Shown one piece after another: positions 41,003-50,086 of a stretch of 64,000 bases of DNA (the stretch's first letter is position 1; every line of letters begins with the position of its first letter). The DNA comes from Oleiagrimonas sp963821885. GTDB lineage: Bacteria; Pseudomonadota; Gammaproteobacteria; Xanthomonadales; Rhodanobacteraceae. The position numbers were made by a program, and so were the translations under genes. Location: contig CAWGFN010000005.1 of NCBI GenBank assembly GCA_963821885.1, forward strand, positions 310,001-374,000. Reading direction: 5' to 3'. Below the pieces are notes generated by a model that was not told the DNA's origin, made no database searches, and was given only the letters and a program-made list of their open reading frames with translations.

Positions 41003-44000
41003 CTAGTCGCCCAGCATCATCAGGCTGGCGTTGCCGCCGGCGGCGGTGGTGTTGACGGTCAGCACGCGTTCGGTGGCGAAGCGCAGCATGTAGTGCGGGC
41101 CGCCGGCCTTGAAGCCGGTGCCGGACAGGCCTTCGCCGCCGAACGGCTGCACGCCGACCACCGCGCCGACCTGGTTGCGGTTGGCGTAGCAGTTGCCCAC
41201 GCGCGCGTGCTTTTGCACGTAGGCGATGGTGTCGTCGATGCGGCTGTGGATGCCCAGGGTCAGGCCGTAGCCGGTGGCGTTGATCTGCGCGATCACCTTG
41301 TCCAGCTCGCCGGCCTTCCAGCGCACCACGTGCAGGATCGGGCCGAATTCCTCGCGCTCGAGCATCTCCAGCGAGGGAATCTCGAAGGCATGCGGGGCCA
41401 GGAAGGTGCCGTGCTCCGCCAGTTCGGCGTCCATCGGTGCCTTGCGGATCAGCCTGGCTTCGCGGTGCATGCGCTCGACGTGCTTCTGCAGGCCGGCCAG
41501 CGCTTCGTGGTCGATCACCGGGCCGACGTCGGTGGACAGCAGGCCGGGGTCGCCGACCTTCAGCTCGTCGATGGCGCCGCCCAGCATCTCGATCACGCGG
41601 TCGGCGACGTCGTCCTGCACGAACAGGATGCGCGCGGCCGAGCAGCGCTGGCCCGCGGAACCGAAGGCCGAGGCCATCACGTCCTTGACCAGCTGCTCGG
41701 GCAGCGCCGAGGAGTCGGCGATCATCGCGTTCTGGCCGCCGGTCTCGGCGATCAGCGCGGCGATCGGGCCCTTGCGCGCGGCCAGGGTGCGGTTGATCAA
41801 CCAGGCGGTTTCGGTGGAACCGGTGAAGGCCACGCCGGCGATGCGTGGATCCCTGGTCAGCGCGGCGCCGACGTTGGCGCCGTCGCCCGGGATGAACTGC
41901 AGCACCTTCTCCGGGATGCCGGCCTGGTGCAGCAGCTTCACCGCGGCGTAACCGATCAGCGAGGTCTGCTCGGCGGGCTTGGCGATCACCGCGTTGCCGG
42001 CCATCACCGCGGCCATGACCTCGCCGACGAAGATCGCCAGCGGGAAGTTCCACGGGCTGATGCACACGAACACGCCGCGGCCGTTGAGGAACAGGCGGTT
42101 GGTCTCGCCGGTCGGGCTGGGCATGTCCTCGGGCTGGCCGAACAGCTTGCGCGTCATGTTCGCGTAGTAGCGGCAGAAGTCGGCGGCCTCGCGCACCTCG
42201 GCGATGGCGTCGGGCAGGGTCTTGCCGGCCTCGCGCACGCACATGGCGACGAACTGGCCGCGGTTGGCCTCGATCATGTCGGCCGCGCGCTCGGCGATCT
42301 GCGCGCGCTGCTCGGCCGGCACGCGGTCCCAGTCCGGCTGCACGGCCTCGGCGTTGGTCATGGCGGTGTCGACCACGCCCTGGTCACCGCTGATCCAGTG
42401 ACCCACCACGCGGCGGTGGTCGGCCGGGTCGGTGACCTCGACCTTCTCGCTGCCCAGCTTGGCGCCCGGCACCAGCGGCTGCGCGGCCCACGGGCCCGGG
42501 TGCGCCTTGATGTCCTCGGCCAGCTGCCGGATCTCGTCTTCGTTGGAGAAATTCACGCCCATGGAATTCTTTCGCTGCTCTGCGTAGATGTCGACCGGCA
42601 TCGGGATGCGCGGGTGATTGAAGGTCTTGAAACCGCGCACGGTTTCGCAGGGATCGGCCACCAGTTCCCCGACGCTGACGTCCTCGTCGAAGATGCGGTT
42701 GACGAAGGACGTGTTGGCGCCGTTCTCGAGCAGGCGGCGCACCAGGTAGGGCAACAGGTCCTCATGGCTGCCGACCGGCGCGTAGACGCGGCACGGCACG
42801 TCCAGCTTGGTCTTGCCGATGACCTCCGCGTACAGGTCCTCGCCCATGCCGTGCAGGCGCTGGAATTCGTACGGACGGTTGCCTGCGATGTGGTGCACGT
42901 AGGCGATGGTGTGCGCGTTGTGCGTGGCGAACTGCGGGTAGATCAGCTCGTCGCCGGCGTCCAGCAGCCGCCGCGCGCAGGCCAGGTAGGCGATGTCGGT
43001 ATTGGGCTTGCGCGTGAACACCGGATAGCCGGACAGGCCCTGTTCCTGCGCGCGCTTGATCTCGGTGTCCCAGTAGGCGCCCTTGACCAGGCGGATGAAC
43101 CAGCGGCGGCCGTGGCGGCGCGCGGTCTCGGCCAGCCAGTCGATCACTGCGGGCGCGCGCTTCTGGTAGGCCTGCACCGCCATGCCGAGGCCGTTCCAGC
43201 CTTCCAGCGAGGGGTGGGCGAATACGTATTCGGCTACGTCCAGGGACAGCTCCAGGCGATCGGCTTCCTCGGCATCGATGGTCAGCGCGATGCCCTGCTG
43301 CATGGCCATCTGCGCCAGTTCCAGCACCTTGGCGCCCAGTTCCTCGCGCACGCGTTCGCGCTTGCTGTATTCGTAGCGCGGATGCAGGGCCGAGAGCTTG
43401 ACCGAGATCGAGGGCGCCTCGACGAGGTTGCCGGCGTCCGGATCCTTGCCCAGGGCAACGACGGCATCGCGGTAGGCCTGCTGGTAGCGATCGGCGTCGG
43501 CCTGGGTCAGGGCGGCCTCGCCGAGCATGTCGAAGGAGTAACGATAGGGGCGGTTGTCTTTCTCGTCGGCCCGCTTGACCGCTTTGCCGATCTGCTGGCC
43601 CATCACGAACTGCTTGCCCATGATGCGCATGGCCTGGTGCACGGCGGCGCGCACCATCGGCTCGCCGGCGCGACCGGCCAGCCGGCGCATGGCGCCGCGC
43701 ACGTCGCGCCGGGTGTCCTCGGCCATGTGCACCAGGCGGCCGGTCAGCATCAGGCCCCAGGTGGAGGCGTTGACCAGCACCGAGTGACTGCCGCCGATGT
43801 GCTTTTGCCAGTCCGCGTCGCCCAGCTTGTCGCGGATCAGCATGTCGATGGTGTCGGTGTCGGGAATGCGCAGCAGGGCTTCGGCCACGCACATCAGCAG
43901 GACGCCTTCCTCGCTGGACAGGTCGTACTGGCGCATGAAGGCTTCGATGGCGTCCTGCTCATCGGCGTGATCGCGCACGCGTTCCACCAGTGCGGTGGCG

Positions 44001-44158
44001 CGCTCGATCACCCGGGCGCGTTCGGCCTCGGGCAGTTCGGCCTCGGCAAGCAGCGCGGCGACCCTCTCCGACTCGTCGCACAGCCAGGCGGCCGTGATGC
44101 GATGGCGGACCGGATCACCGGATTCGTCGAGCTCGGGGCTGAGGATCTGTGCGTTCAC
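41003..44158 (-). CDS. putA: Bifunctional proline dehydrogenase / pyrroline-5-carboxylate dehydrogenase
   Basis: A 1051-residue enzyme. The N-terminal part is the FAD-dependent proline dehydrogenase barrel (about residues 160-470, with LVKGAYWDTEIK). The C-terminal part is the aldehyde dehydrogenase (about residues 530-990, with GSAGQRCSAARI catalytic Cys and ETGGQNAM). It turns proline into glutamate. There is no ribbon-helix-helix DNA-binding domain, so it is not an autorepressor. I choose GTG 44158 (MNAQILSPELDES). An upstream in-frame TTG would coincide with the predicted transcription start. The promoter at 44201-44229 then leaves a leader of about 35 bases. Confidence 0.93.
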   Translation of the reverse strand: MNAQILSPELDESGDPVRHRITAAWLCDESERVAALLAEAELPEAERARVIERATALVERVRDHADEQDAIEAFMRQYDLSSEEGVLLMCVAEALLRIPDTDTIDMLIRDKLGDADWQKHIGGSHSVLVNASTWGLMLTGRLVHMAEDTRRDVRGAMRRLAGRAGEPMVRAAVHQAMRIMGKQFVMGQQIGKAVKRADEKDNRPYRYSFDMLGEAALTQADADRYQQAYRDAVVALGKDPDAGNLVEAPSISVKLSALHPRYEYSKRERVREELGAKVLELAQMAMQQGIALTIDAEEADRLELSLDVAEYVFAHPSLEGWNGLGMAVQAYQKRAPAVIDWLAETARRHGRRWFIRLVKGAYWDTEIKRAQEQGLSGYPVFTRKPNTDIAYLACARRLLDAGDELIYPQFATHNAHTIAYVHHIAGNRPYEFQRLHGMGEDLYAEVIGKTKLDVPCRVYAPVGSHEDLLPYLVRRLLENGANTSFVNRIFDEDVSVGELVADPCETVRGFKTFNHPRIPMPVDIYAEQRKNSMGVNFSNEDEIRQLAEDIKAHPGPWAAQPLVPGAKLGSEKVEVTDPADHRRVVGHWISGDQGVVDTAMTNAEAVQPDWDRVPAEQRAQIAERAADMIEANRGQFVAMCVREAGKTLPDAIAEVREAADFCRYYANMTRKLFGQPEDMPSPTGETNRLFLNGRGVFVCISPWNFPLAIFVGEVMAAVMAGNAVIAKPAEQTSLIGYAAVKLLHQAGIPEKVLQFIPGDGANVGAALTRDPRIAGVAFTGSTETAWLINRTLAARKGPIAALIAETGGQNAMIADSSALPEQLVKDVMASAFGSAGQRCSAARILFVQDDVADRVIEMLGGAIDELKVGDPGLLSTDVGPVIDHEALAGLQKHVERMHREARLIRKAPMDAELAEHGTFLAPHAFEIPSLEMLEREEFGPILHVVRWKAGELDKVIAQINATGYGLTLGIHSRIDDTIAYVQKHARVGNCYANRNQVGAVVGVQPFGGEGLSGTGFKAGGPHYMLRFATERVLTVNTTAAGGNASLMMLGD

Positions 44159-44200
44159 AAACGGGGGCAACCTGTAGGCTGGGCGTGGAGGCAATGTTCA

Positions 44201-44229
44201 ATTGTATGCCCCATGCCGGGCCCTTCCAA
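44201..44229 (-). promoter_or_regulatory. Sigma-70 promoter of putA
   Basis: On the minus strand TTGGAA (44224-44229) and TACAAT (44201-44206) are spaced 17 bp. Transcription would start near 44194, just ahead of the putA GTG codon at 44158. Confidence 0.6.
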
Positions 44230-44757
44230 CCGCTCCTTGCGGCCCTGGCCTCGGCGCCGGACACGGGTCGCGACGGCGCCGCGCGAGGGCCGTCTGCGCG
44301 GCGACGGGCGCTGCGGCAATCGGTCGCAGGTCAGGCGCAGTCTTGCCGATGGGTGGGGGGCCGACTATCCTTGGAACGATAAGGGCACGGCATGAACCCA
44401 GCAAAGGGCCTGAACCGCCCACTTTCGCGGACTTCCAGAGCCGCATGTGGCTGCGGTCGGGTCGGTATTGCGTCCGCAACGCCCCGCCACGCCGGCGGGG
44501 GATGCGTCTAGGGGCTCGGATGCCGCGCGGGTGCCGGTTCATGGTTGAGCCGTCGCCAAGGGTGGTACAGATAGGCAGGCTGCCGGCAAGGGCGACGCGC
44601 CGCGGCTGGACAACAGATCGGCAATACGGGGGCGTCGCTGGCCCGGACCGGTTGCAGCGGGTCCGGTACGGATGACGGGGCCGGCGTGTGAAGATGCTCG
44701 GCCCGCCGCGGGTGATGCTCCGGCGTGTCGTGGAACAGGCAATTTCTTAGGGTGCAA
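44230..44757. other. Intergenic region between putA and cox cluster
   Basis: About 530 bp without a convincing gene. Open frames here lack ribosome sites, and no known protein family is visible in any frame. The region must carry the promoter for the cytochrome oxidase genes, but I see no confident -35/-10 pair. No terminator, palindrome or RNA element was recognised. Confidence 0.5.
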
Positions 44758-45675
44758 ATGATGAAATCTGGCAGCATTCGTGGACGGGCGGCGACCTGGG
44801 CGGTAGCGGCGAGCGCCATGCTCAGCAGCGCGGCGTGGGCCAATCCGCACCCGTGGCAGTTGAACCTGACCAAGGGCGTGACCCAGACCTCGCAGGACGT
44901 CTGGAAGCTCAACATGGCCTCCTTCATGGTCTGCGTCGTGATCGGCGTGATCGTGTTCGGCGCCATGATCATCGCCATGGTCCGCTTCCGTAAATCCAAG
45001 GGCGCCGTGGCCGAGAAGTGGTCGCACAGCACCAAGCTGGAACTGCTGTGGACGATCCTGCCGGTGCTGATCCTGATCGGCCTGGCCTGGCCGGCGACCA
45101 AGGTCCTGGTCAACACCGAGAACACCACCGAGGCGCAGATGACCGTCAAGGTCACCGGCTACCAGTGGAAGTGGCGTTACGACTACCTGTCCTACGAGGG
45201 CAAGCCGATCGAGAAGGTCGGCTTCATGTCGCGCCTGGACCGCCTCAGCGACAAGACCCGCCAGCTCGATTCCGGTCTGAGCCCCGCCGACGTCAAGGCG
45301 GCCGACGGCAGCAACGACTACCTGCTCAACGTGGACCACCCGCTGGTCGTGCCGGTGGGCGTGAAGATCCGCTTCCTGGTGACCGGCGGCGACGTCATCC
45401 ACTCGTGGTGGGTGCCGGACCTGGGCTGGAAGATGGACGCCATCCCGGGAATCGTCAACGCGGCCTGGACCAACATCAGCAAGCCCGGCATCTATCGCGG
45501 GCAGTGCGCCGAGTTGTGCGGCCAGGACCACGGCTTCATGCCGATCGTGGTCAAGGCCGTGCCCAAGGCGCAGTTCGAGCAGTGGCTGGACGCGCAGAAG
45601 AGCGCCGCCACGCCCGACAAGACTGCGCAGACCGCGCAGACCGACACCAGCGCCCATGGCAGCAGCCAGGGTTAA
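44758..45675 (+). CDS. ctaC: Cytochrome c oxidase subunit II
   Basis: A 305-residue inner-membrane protein with an exported N terminus (signal peptide cut near WA-N, residue 29), two membrane helices (near residues 58-83 and 96-116) and a periplasmic cupredoxin domain carrying the CuA site: VIHSWWVPDLG, then GQCAELCGQDHGFM with both Cys, the His and the Met ligands. There is no fused cytochrome c domain, so it is an aa3-type two-helix subunit II. Two adjacent ATG codons (44758, 44761) are possible starts. It is followed after 29 bp by ctaD. Confidence 0.93.
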   Translation: MMKSGSIRGRAATWAVAASAMLSSAAWANPHPWQLNLTKGVTQTSQDVWKLNMASFMVCVVIGVIVFGAMIIAMVRFRKSKGAVAEKWSHSTKLELLWTILPVLILIGLAWPATKVLVNTENTTEAQMTVKVTGYQWKWRYDYLSYEGKPIEKVGFMSRLDRLSDKTRQLDSGLSPADVKAADGSNDYLLNVDHPLVVPVGVKIRFLVTGGDVIHSWWVPDLGWKMDAIPGIVNAAWTNISKPGIYRGQCAELCGQDHGFMPIVVKAVPKAQFEQWLDAQKSAATPDKTAQTAQTDTSAHGSSQG

Positions 45676-45704
45676 CCGGACAATTTAGGCAGAGGTAGAA
45701 GGTC

Positions 45705-47324
45705 ATGGCGCACGCAGCCACCCTGGACCACCACGACGATCACCACGAAGCCCCGAAGGGCTTCTTCCGTCGCTGGTTCATGTCCACCAACCACAAGGAC
45801 ATCGGTACCCTGTACCTGGTGTTCGCGCTGCTGATGTTCTTCATCGGCGGCTCGATGGCGATGCTGATCCGCGGCGAGCTGTTCAAGCCCGGCCTGCAGC
45901 TGGTCCAGCCGTACTTCTTCAACGAGCTGACCACCATGCACGCGCTGGTGATGATCTTCGGCGCGATCATGCCGGCCTTCGTCGGCCTCGGTAACTGGAT
46001 GATCCCGCTGATGGTCGGCGCGCCGGACATGGCGCTGCCGCGCATGAACAACATGTCGTTCTGGCTGTTGCCGGTCGCCTTCACCATCCTGCTGTCCTCG
46101 TTCTTCCTGCCGGGCGGCGCGCCCGCCGGCGGCTGGACGATGTACCCGCCGCTTTCGGTGCAGGGCGGCGACTCCATCGCGTTCCTGATCTTCTTCGTGC
46201 ACATCTCGGGCATCAGCTCGATCATGGGCGCGATCAACATCATCGCCACCATCCTCAACATGCGCGCCCCGGGCATGGACCTGCTGAAGATGCCGATCTT
46301 CGTCTGGACCTGGCTGATCACGGCGTTCCTGCTGATCGCGGTGATGCCGGTGCTGGCCGGCGCGGTGACCATGCTGCTGACCGACAAGTACTTCGGCACC
46401 AGCTTCTTCAATGCCGCCGGCGGCGGTGACCCGGTGCTGTTCCAGCACGTGTTCTGGTTCTTCGGGCACCCCGAGGTCTACATCATGATCCTGCCGGCCT
46501 TCGGCATCATCTCGGAGATCATCCCGACCTTCAGCCGCAAGCCGCTGTTCGGCTACAAGGCCATGGTCTACGCCACCGCGTCGATCGCCTTCCTGTCGTT
46601 CATCGTGTGGGCGCACCACATGTTCACCACCGGCCTGCCGCTGGGCGCCGAGCTGTTCTTCATGTACGCGACCATGCTGATCGCGGTGCCGACGGGCGTG
46701 AAGGTGTTCAACTGGGTCACCACCATGTGGAAGGGCTCGCTGACCTTCGAGACCCCGATGCTGTTCGCGGTGGCCTTCGTGATCCTGTTCACCATCGGTG
46801 GCTTCAGCGGCATCATGCTGGCGCTGGTGCCGGCCGACTTCCAGTACCAGGACACCTACTTCGTGGTGGCGCACTTCCACTACGTGCTGGTGACCGGCGC
46901 GGCCTTCGCCATCATCGCCGGCGTCTACTACTGGATCCCGAAGTGGTCGGGCAACATGTATTCCGAGCGCTGGGGCAAGATCCACTTCTGGCTGAGCGTG
47001 ATCTCGGTCAACGTGCTGTTCTTCCCCATGCACTTCCTGGGCCTGGCCGGCATGCCGCGCCGCATCCCGGACTACAACGTGGCCTTCGCCGACTTCAACG
47101 CCATCAGCTCGATCGGCGGCTTCGTGTTCGGCGCCACCCAGCTGATCTTCGTCGGCGTGATCATCCACTGCGTGTTCTTCTCCAGGAAGAAGGCCAGCGA
47201 CCGCGTCTGGGAAGGCGCCAAGGGCCTGGAGTGGACGGTACCCTCGCCGGCCCCGCACCACACCTTCTCGGTGCCGCCGGTGATCGACGACAGCAAGCTG
47301 GCCCACGGCGACGTGAGCCACTGA
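45705..47324 (+). CDS. ctaD: Cytochrome c oxidase subunit I
   Basis: A 539-residue protein with 12 helices. It has the heme-copper ligands in MHALVMIFG, FWFFGHPEVYI (CuB His and Tyr for the cross-link) and WAHHMFTTG, and AHFHYVL for the hemes. The N terminus (MAHAATLDHHDDHHEAPK) is His-rich. It reduces oxygen to water and pumps protons as subunit I of the aa3-type oxidase. It is preceded by ctaC and followed after 4 bp by a 41-residue reading frame and ctaE. Confidence 0.96.
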   Translation: MAHAATLDHHDDHHEAPKGFFRRWFMSTNHKDIGTLYLVFALLMFFIGGSMAMLIRGELFKPGLQLVQPYFFNELTTMHALVMIFGAIMPAFVGLGNWMIPLMVGAPDMALPRMNNMSFWLLPVAFTILLSSFFLPGGAPAGGWTMYPPLSVQGGDSIAFLIFFVHISGISSIMGAINIIATILNMRAPGMDLLKMPIFVWTWLITAFLLIAVMPVLAGAVTMLLTDKYFGTSFFNAAGGGDPVLFQHVFWFFGHPEVYIMILPAFGIISEIIPTFSRKPLFGYKAMVYATASIAFLSFIVWAHHMFTTGLPLGAELFFMYATMLIAVPTGVKVFNWVTTMWKGSLTFETPMLFAVAFVILFTIGGFSGIMLALVPADFQYQDTYFVVAHFHYVLVTGAAFAIIAGVYYWIPKWSGNMYSERWGKIHFWLSVISVNVLFFPMHFLGLAGMPRRIPDYNVAFADFNAISSIGGFVFGATQLIFVGVIIHCVFFSRKKASDRVWEGAKGLEWTVPSPAPHHTFSVPPVIDDSKLAHGDVSH

Positions 47325-47328
47325 TCGC

Positions 47329-47454
47329 ATGACGCGGGAACACGCCACCTTCGATCCCGCCGCGCGCCGTCAGGGCGTGCGGCGGACCGTGTGGATCCTG
47401 GTGATCGCCGTGGTGGTGATCCTGGGCGTGTTTCTCTCGCAGTTCCTGCTCTGA
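47329..47454 (+). CDS. 41-residue membrane protein, putative oxidase small assembly protein
   Basis: Translation MTREHATFDPAARRQGVRRT followed by one hydrophobic helix (about residues 20-41) ending in FLSQFLL. It starts 4 bp after the ctaD stop and is 57 bp from ctaE, so it is in the operon. A short one-helix protein at this place is known in other proteobacterial cox clusters as 'cytochrome oxidase small assembly protein'. The resemblance is of position and build, not of clear sequence. Its coding bias matches the flanking genes. Confidence 0.7.
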   Translation: MTREHATFDPAARRQGVRRTVWILVIAVVVILGVFLSQFLL

Positions 47455-47511
47455 ATCGGATCGAATGAAACGGGGTTCGCCCCGCGCAAGCTCATCTACG
47501 GGAATACAAGC

Positions 47512-48375
47512 ATGGCTCAAGGCGCCTATTACGTACCGCACAAAAGCATCTGGCCGATCTTCGGCTCGGTGGGCATGTTCGTCACCATGTTCGGAGCCGC
47601 GCACTGGGTGAACGGCGAGGCCGGCCTGGGCCGACCGATGTTCTTCGTCGGCATCGCGATGATGATCTTCATGATGTTCGGCTGGTTCACCTCGGTGATC
47701 GGCGAATCGATCAAGGGCAGCTACAACAGCCAGGTCGACATCTCCTTCCGCATGGGCATGATGTGGTTCATCTTCTCGGAAGTGATGTTCTTCGGCGCCT
47801 TCTTCGGCGCGCTGTTCTACACGCGCAACCTGTCGGTGCCGTGGCTGGGTGGCGAGGGCCATGGCCTGTTCACCCATCACTACCTGTGGAACCAGTACAC
47901 CGCGACCTGGCCGACCAACGGCCCGGGCAACGTCGGCGGCAAGTTCAATGTCGTCGAGCCGTGGAGCCTGCCGCTGCTCAACACCCTGATCCTGTTGACC
48001 TCCAGCGTGACCGTCACCATCGCCCACCATGCGCTGCGTGCCGGCCGTCGCCGCCAGCTGCTGGTGTTCCAGGCCCTGACCGTGCTGCTGGGCGCCAGCT
48101 TCCTGTACTTCCAGGCGCACGAGTACATGGAGGCCTACGAGCACCTCAACCTGACGCTGCAGAGCGGCGTGTACGGCTCGACGTTCTTCATGCTGACCGG
48201 CTTCCACGGCCTGCACGTGACCCTGGGCACGATCATGCTGATCGTGATCTGGTTCCGCTGCGCCAAGGGCCATTTCAACAAGGACCACCATTTCGGCTTC
48301 GAGGCCGTGGCGTGGTACTGGCACTTTGTCGACGTGGTCTGGCTGTGCCTGTTCCTGTTCGTCTACATCATGTAG
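47512..48375 (+). CDS. ctaE: Cytochrome c oxidase subunit III
   Basis: A 287-residue protein with seven helices, with HLGAxHW-like motif (FGAAHWVNGEAG) near the N terminus and conserved FHGLHVTLGTIML and YWHFVDVVWLCLFLFVYI at the C terminus. It completes the oxidase core. It directly follows the 41-residue protein, and the usual Cox11 (ctaG) gene is missing from this position. A terminator at 48403-48428 ends the cluster. The N terminus is MAQGAYYVPHKSIWP. Confidence 0.95.
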   Translation: MAQGAYYVPHKSIWPIFGSVGMFVTMFGAAHWVNGEAGLGRPMFFVGIAMMIFMMFGWFTSVIGESIKGSYNSQVDISFRMGMMWFIFSEVMFFGAFFGALFYTRNLSVPWLGGEGHGLFTHHYLWNQYTATWPTNGPGNVGGKFNVVEPWSLPLLNTLILLTSSVTVTIAHHALRAGRRRQLLVFQALTVLLGASFLYFQAHEYMEAYEHLNLTLQSGVYGSTFFMLTGFHGLHVTLGTIMLIVIWFRCAKGHFNKDHHFGFEAVAWYWHFVDVVWLCLFLFVYIM

Positions 48376-48402
48376 GCGACGCCCGGGCGTCCCAGATCAT
48401 GC

Positions 48403-48428
48403 AAAACCCGCCACACGGCGGGTTTTGT
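48403..48428 (+). terminator. Terminator after ctaE
   Basis: AAAACCCGCC pairs with GGCGGGTTTT around the loop ACAC, and T residues follow. It ends ctaC-ctaD-ctaE. Confidence 0.85.
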
Positions 48429-48520
48429 ATTTGCGGGACGGCGCAAATCCTGCGTCGATCCGGCGCGGTGGACTGTCGCGCCCGCGACCGAGGGACCCCG
48501 GGGACGCTAGAATGGGACGT

Positions 48521-48739
48521 TCAGCCGCCGATTCCGTGGGGCTTGAGCCAACCGGCCCAGATGCCGACGATCACCATGAGGATCAGGAGCAGCGAGAAGC
48601 CGATGCGCCGGGTCAGCGATTTCACCACCGAGCGCTTGGAGCCGCCCGTGTCCTTCATCATCAGGTACAGGGCCTGCCACAGGTTGAAGATGACGATGGC
48701 CAGGACGGCAACCAGGGCCACCTTGTAGATGGTTTCCAC
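48521..48739 (-). CDS. DUF2909 twin-helix protein
   Basis: A 72-residue protein with two helices (near residues 5-28 and 45-65): METIYKVALVAVLAIVIFNLWQ, then SVVKSLTRRIGFSLLLILMVIVGIW. DUF2909 members sit in cytochrome oxidase clusters of gammaproteobacteria. It is on the opposite strand to the cox genes, between the ctaE terminator and SURF1. Function unknown. Confidence 0.85.
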   Translation of the reverse strand: METIYKVALVAVLAIVIFNLWQALYLMMKDTGGSKRSVVKSLTRRIGFSLLLILMVIVGIWAGWLKPHGIGG

Positions 48740-48798
48740 GCGATGATTCCGATGCGAATGTATGCCCGCAGTATAACGCCGCCCGCCGGGGCGCAGGC

Positions 48799-49533
48799 AT
48801 GATCCGCCTGCGCCGCCCGTCGTGGTTTGCCGTGGTGCTGACCCTCGCTGGCGTGGCGTTTTTCGTGCGCCTGGGCGTGTGGCAGCTCCATCGCGCGGCG
48901 GATAAGGAAGTCCTGCTGCGACGCTTTGCCACGGCCGCCAGCGCGCCGCTGCAGGACTTTTCCAGCGTGCAGGGCAGCACGTTGCCGCGGCGCTACCCGC
49001 ACCTGGACGTGCACGGACATTTTCTCGACGGGCGCGCCTACCTGCTCGATGACCAGAGTCGCGACGGGCGCCCCGGGGTGGCGGTGTACGCGCCGTTCCA
49101 GGCCGACGGCCACGGGCGCATGCTGCTGATCGGGCTGGGCTTCCTGCCGCGGGAGGGCGCGCGGCTGTCGTTGCCGGCGATGCCGCCGCTGCCGTCAGGC
49201 GAAGTCAGCGTGCAGGGCATCTACGCGCCGCCGCCGGCGGCCGGACTGAAGCTGGGCGGCAACGCGCTGGCGCGGCAGAAGAGCTGGCCCAAGCTGACCA
49301 CCTACATCGACATGCACCAGATCGCGCGGGACCTGCACGCCACGCTGTACCCACGCGTGCTGCTGCTCGACCCGGACCCGCGGCAGGCCTACGTGCGCGA
49401 ATGGACGCCCGGCTTCATCCCGCCGGCCCGCCATCGCGGCTATGCCTTCCAGTGGTTCGCCTTTGCCGTGGCCGCGGTGGCGATCTTCGTGATCCTGCAC
49501 CGCAAGAAACAAACCGGAGAAAACGATGAGTGA
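48799..49533 (+). CDS. SURF1 family oxidase assembly protein
   Basis: A 244-residue inner-membrane protein with two membrane helices, one near each end (residues 8-28 and 215-236). The periplasmic part has GVWQLHRAADKE, HLDVHGHFLDGR and a C-terminal GYAFQWFAF, the SURF1 signature. SURF1 helps heme A insertion into subunit I. The gene overlaps the next by 8 bp and opens the second cox transcription unit with the Sco-like protein, ctaA and ctaB. Confidence 0.9.
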   Translation: MIRLRRPSWFAVVLTLAGVAFFVRLGVWQLHRAADKEVLLRRFATAASAPLQDFSSVQGSTLPRRYPHLDVHGHFLDGRAYLLDDQSRDGRPGVAVYAPFQADGHGRMLLIGLGFLPREGARLSLPAMPPLPSGEVSVQGIYAPPPAAGLKLGGNALARQKSWPKLTTYIDMHQIARDLHATLYPRVLLLDPDPRQAYVREWTPGFIPPARHRGYAFQWFAFAVAAVAIFVILHRKKQTGENDE

Positions 49534-50086
49534 GACAGGCGCACCGAAGGGCCTCAGCCGCCTCAAGCTGCTGGCGGTGATCGGCGTGTTCGCGCTGCCG
49601 CTGCTGGCCGCCCTGGTGCTGACGGCGACCGGCTGGCGGCCGGGCACGCGCAGCCACGGCGAGGGCATCCTGCCGCAGCGCAGTTTCGCCGGCATCGACA
49701 TCCGGCTGGCCGACGGCAAGCCCTATGCCTGGAAGGACAGCGAGCCACGCATGACCCTGATCGCGCTGCCTGGCAGCGACTGCATGGACAACTGCCTGCG
49801 CCTGCTGCACCTGATGCGCAACGCGCGCATCACGCTGAACAACCAGGCCGACCGCCTGCGCCTGCTGTACGTGGGCGAGCCGCCGCACGGCGCGCAGGCC
49901 GACGCAGTGATGCGCGATTGGCAGGTCGGCACCGACGTCGACCACAAGCTGGACGACTTCCGTCCGCGCGGGCCGGACAGCGTGTCGGCGATCCTGGTCG
50001 AGTCCAACGGTACCGCGCTGACGCGCTATCGCGCCGGGTTCGATCCCAATGGACTGAAGAAAGACCTGCAGAAGGTGATCCGCTGA
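49526..50086 (+). CDS. Sco-like thioredoxin-fold membrane protein
   Basis: A 186-residue protein with an N-terminal helix (residues 12-34) and a periplasmic part carrying CxxxC (Cys86, Cys90; GSDCMDNC) plus His140 (VGTDVDHKLDDF) in the positions expected for Cu-binding SCO1/SenC proteins. The surrounding sequence is diverged from classic SCO1. SCO1 delivers copper to the CuA site of subunit II. It overlaps SURF1 by 8 bp and ctaA by 1 bp, so it belongs to the oxidase assembly set. Copper binding is inferred from the residues alone. Confidence 0.7.
   Translation: MSETGAPKGLSRLKLLAVIGVFALPLLAALVLTATGWRPGTRSHGEGILPQRSFAGIDIRLADGKPYAWKDSEPRMTLIALPGSDCMDNCLRLLHLMRNARITLNNQADRLRLLYVGEPPHGAQADAVMRDWQVGTDVDHKLDDFRPRGPDSVSAILVESNGTALTRYRAGFDPNGLKKDLQKVIR

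Noticed and set aside
41093..44395. 1100-codon open frame opposite putA
   Set aside because: It mirrors putA codon bias with no recognisable domains; antisense artefact.
44202..44675. Open frame between putA and ctaC
   Set aside because: It has no ribosome site, no family, and a composition unlike the neighbouring coding genes; treated as intergenic.
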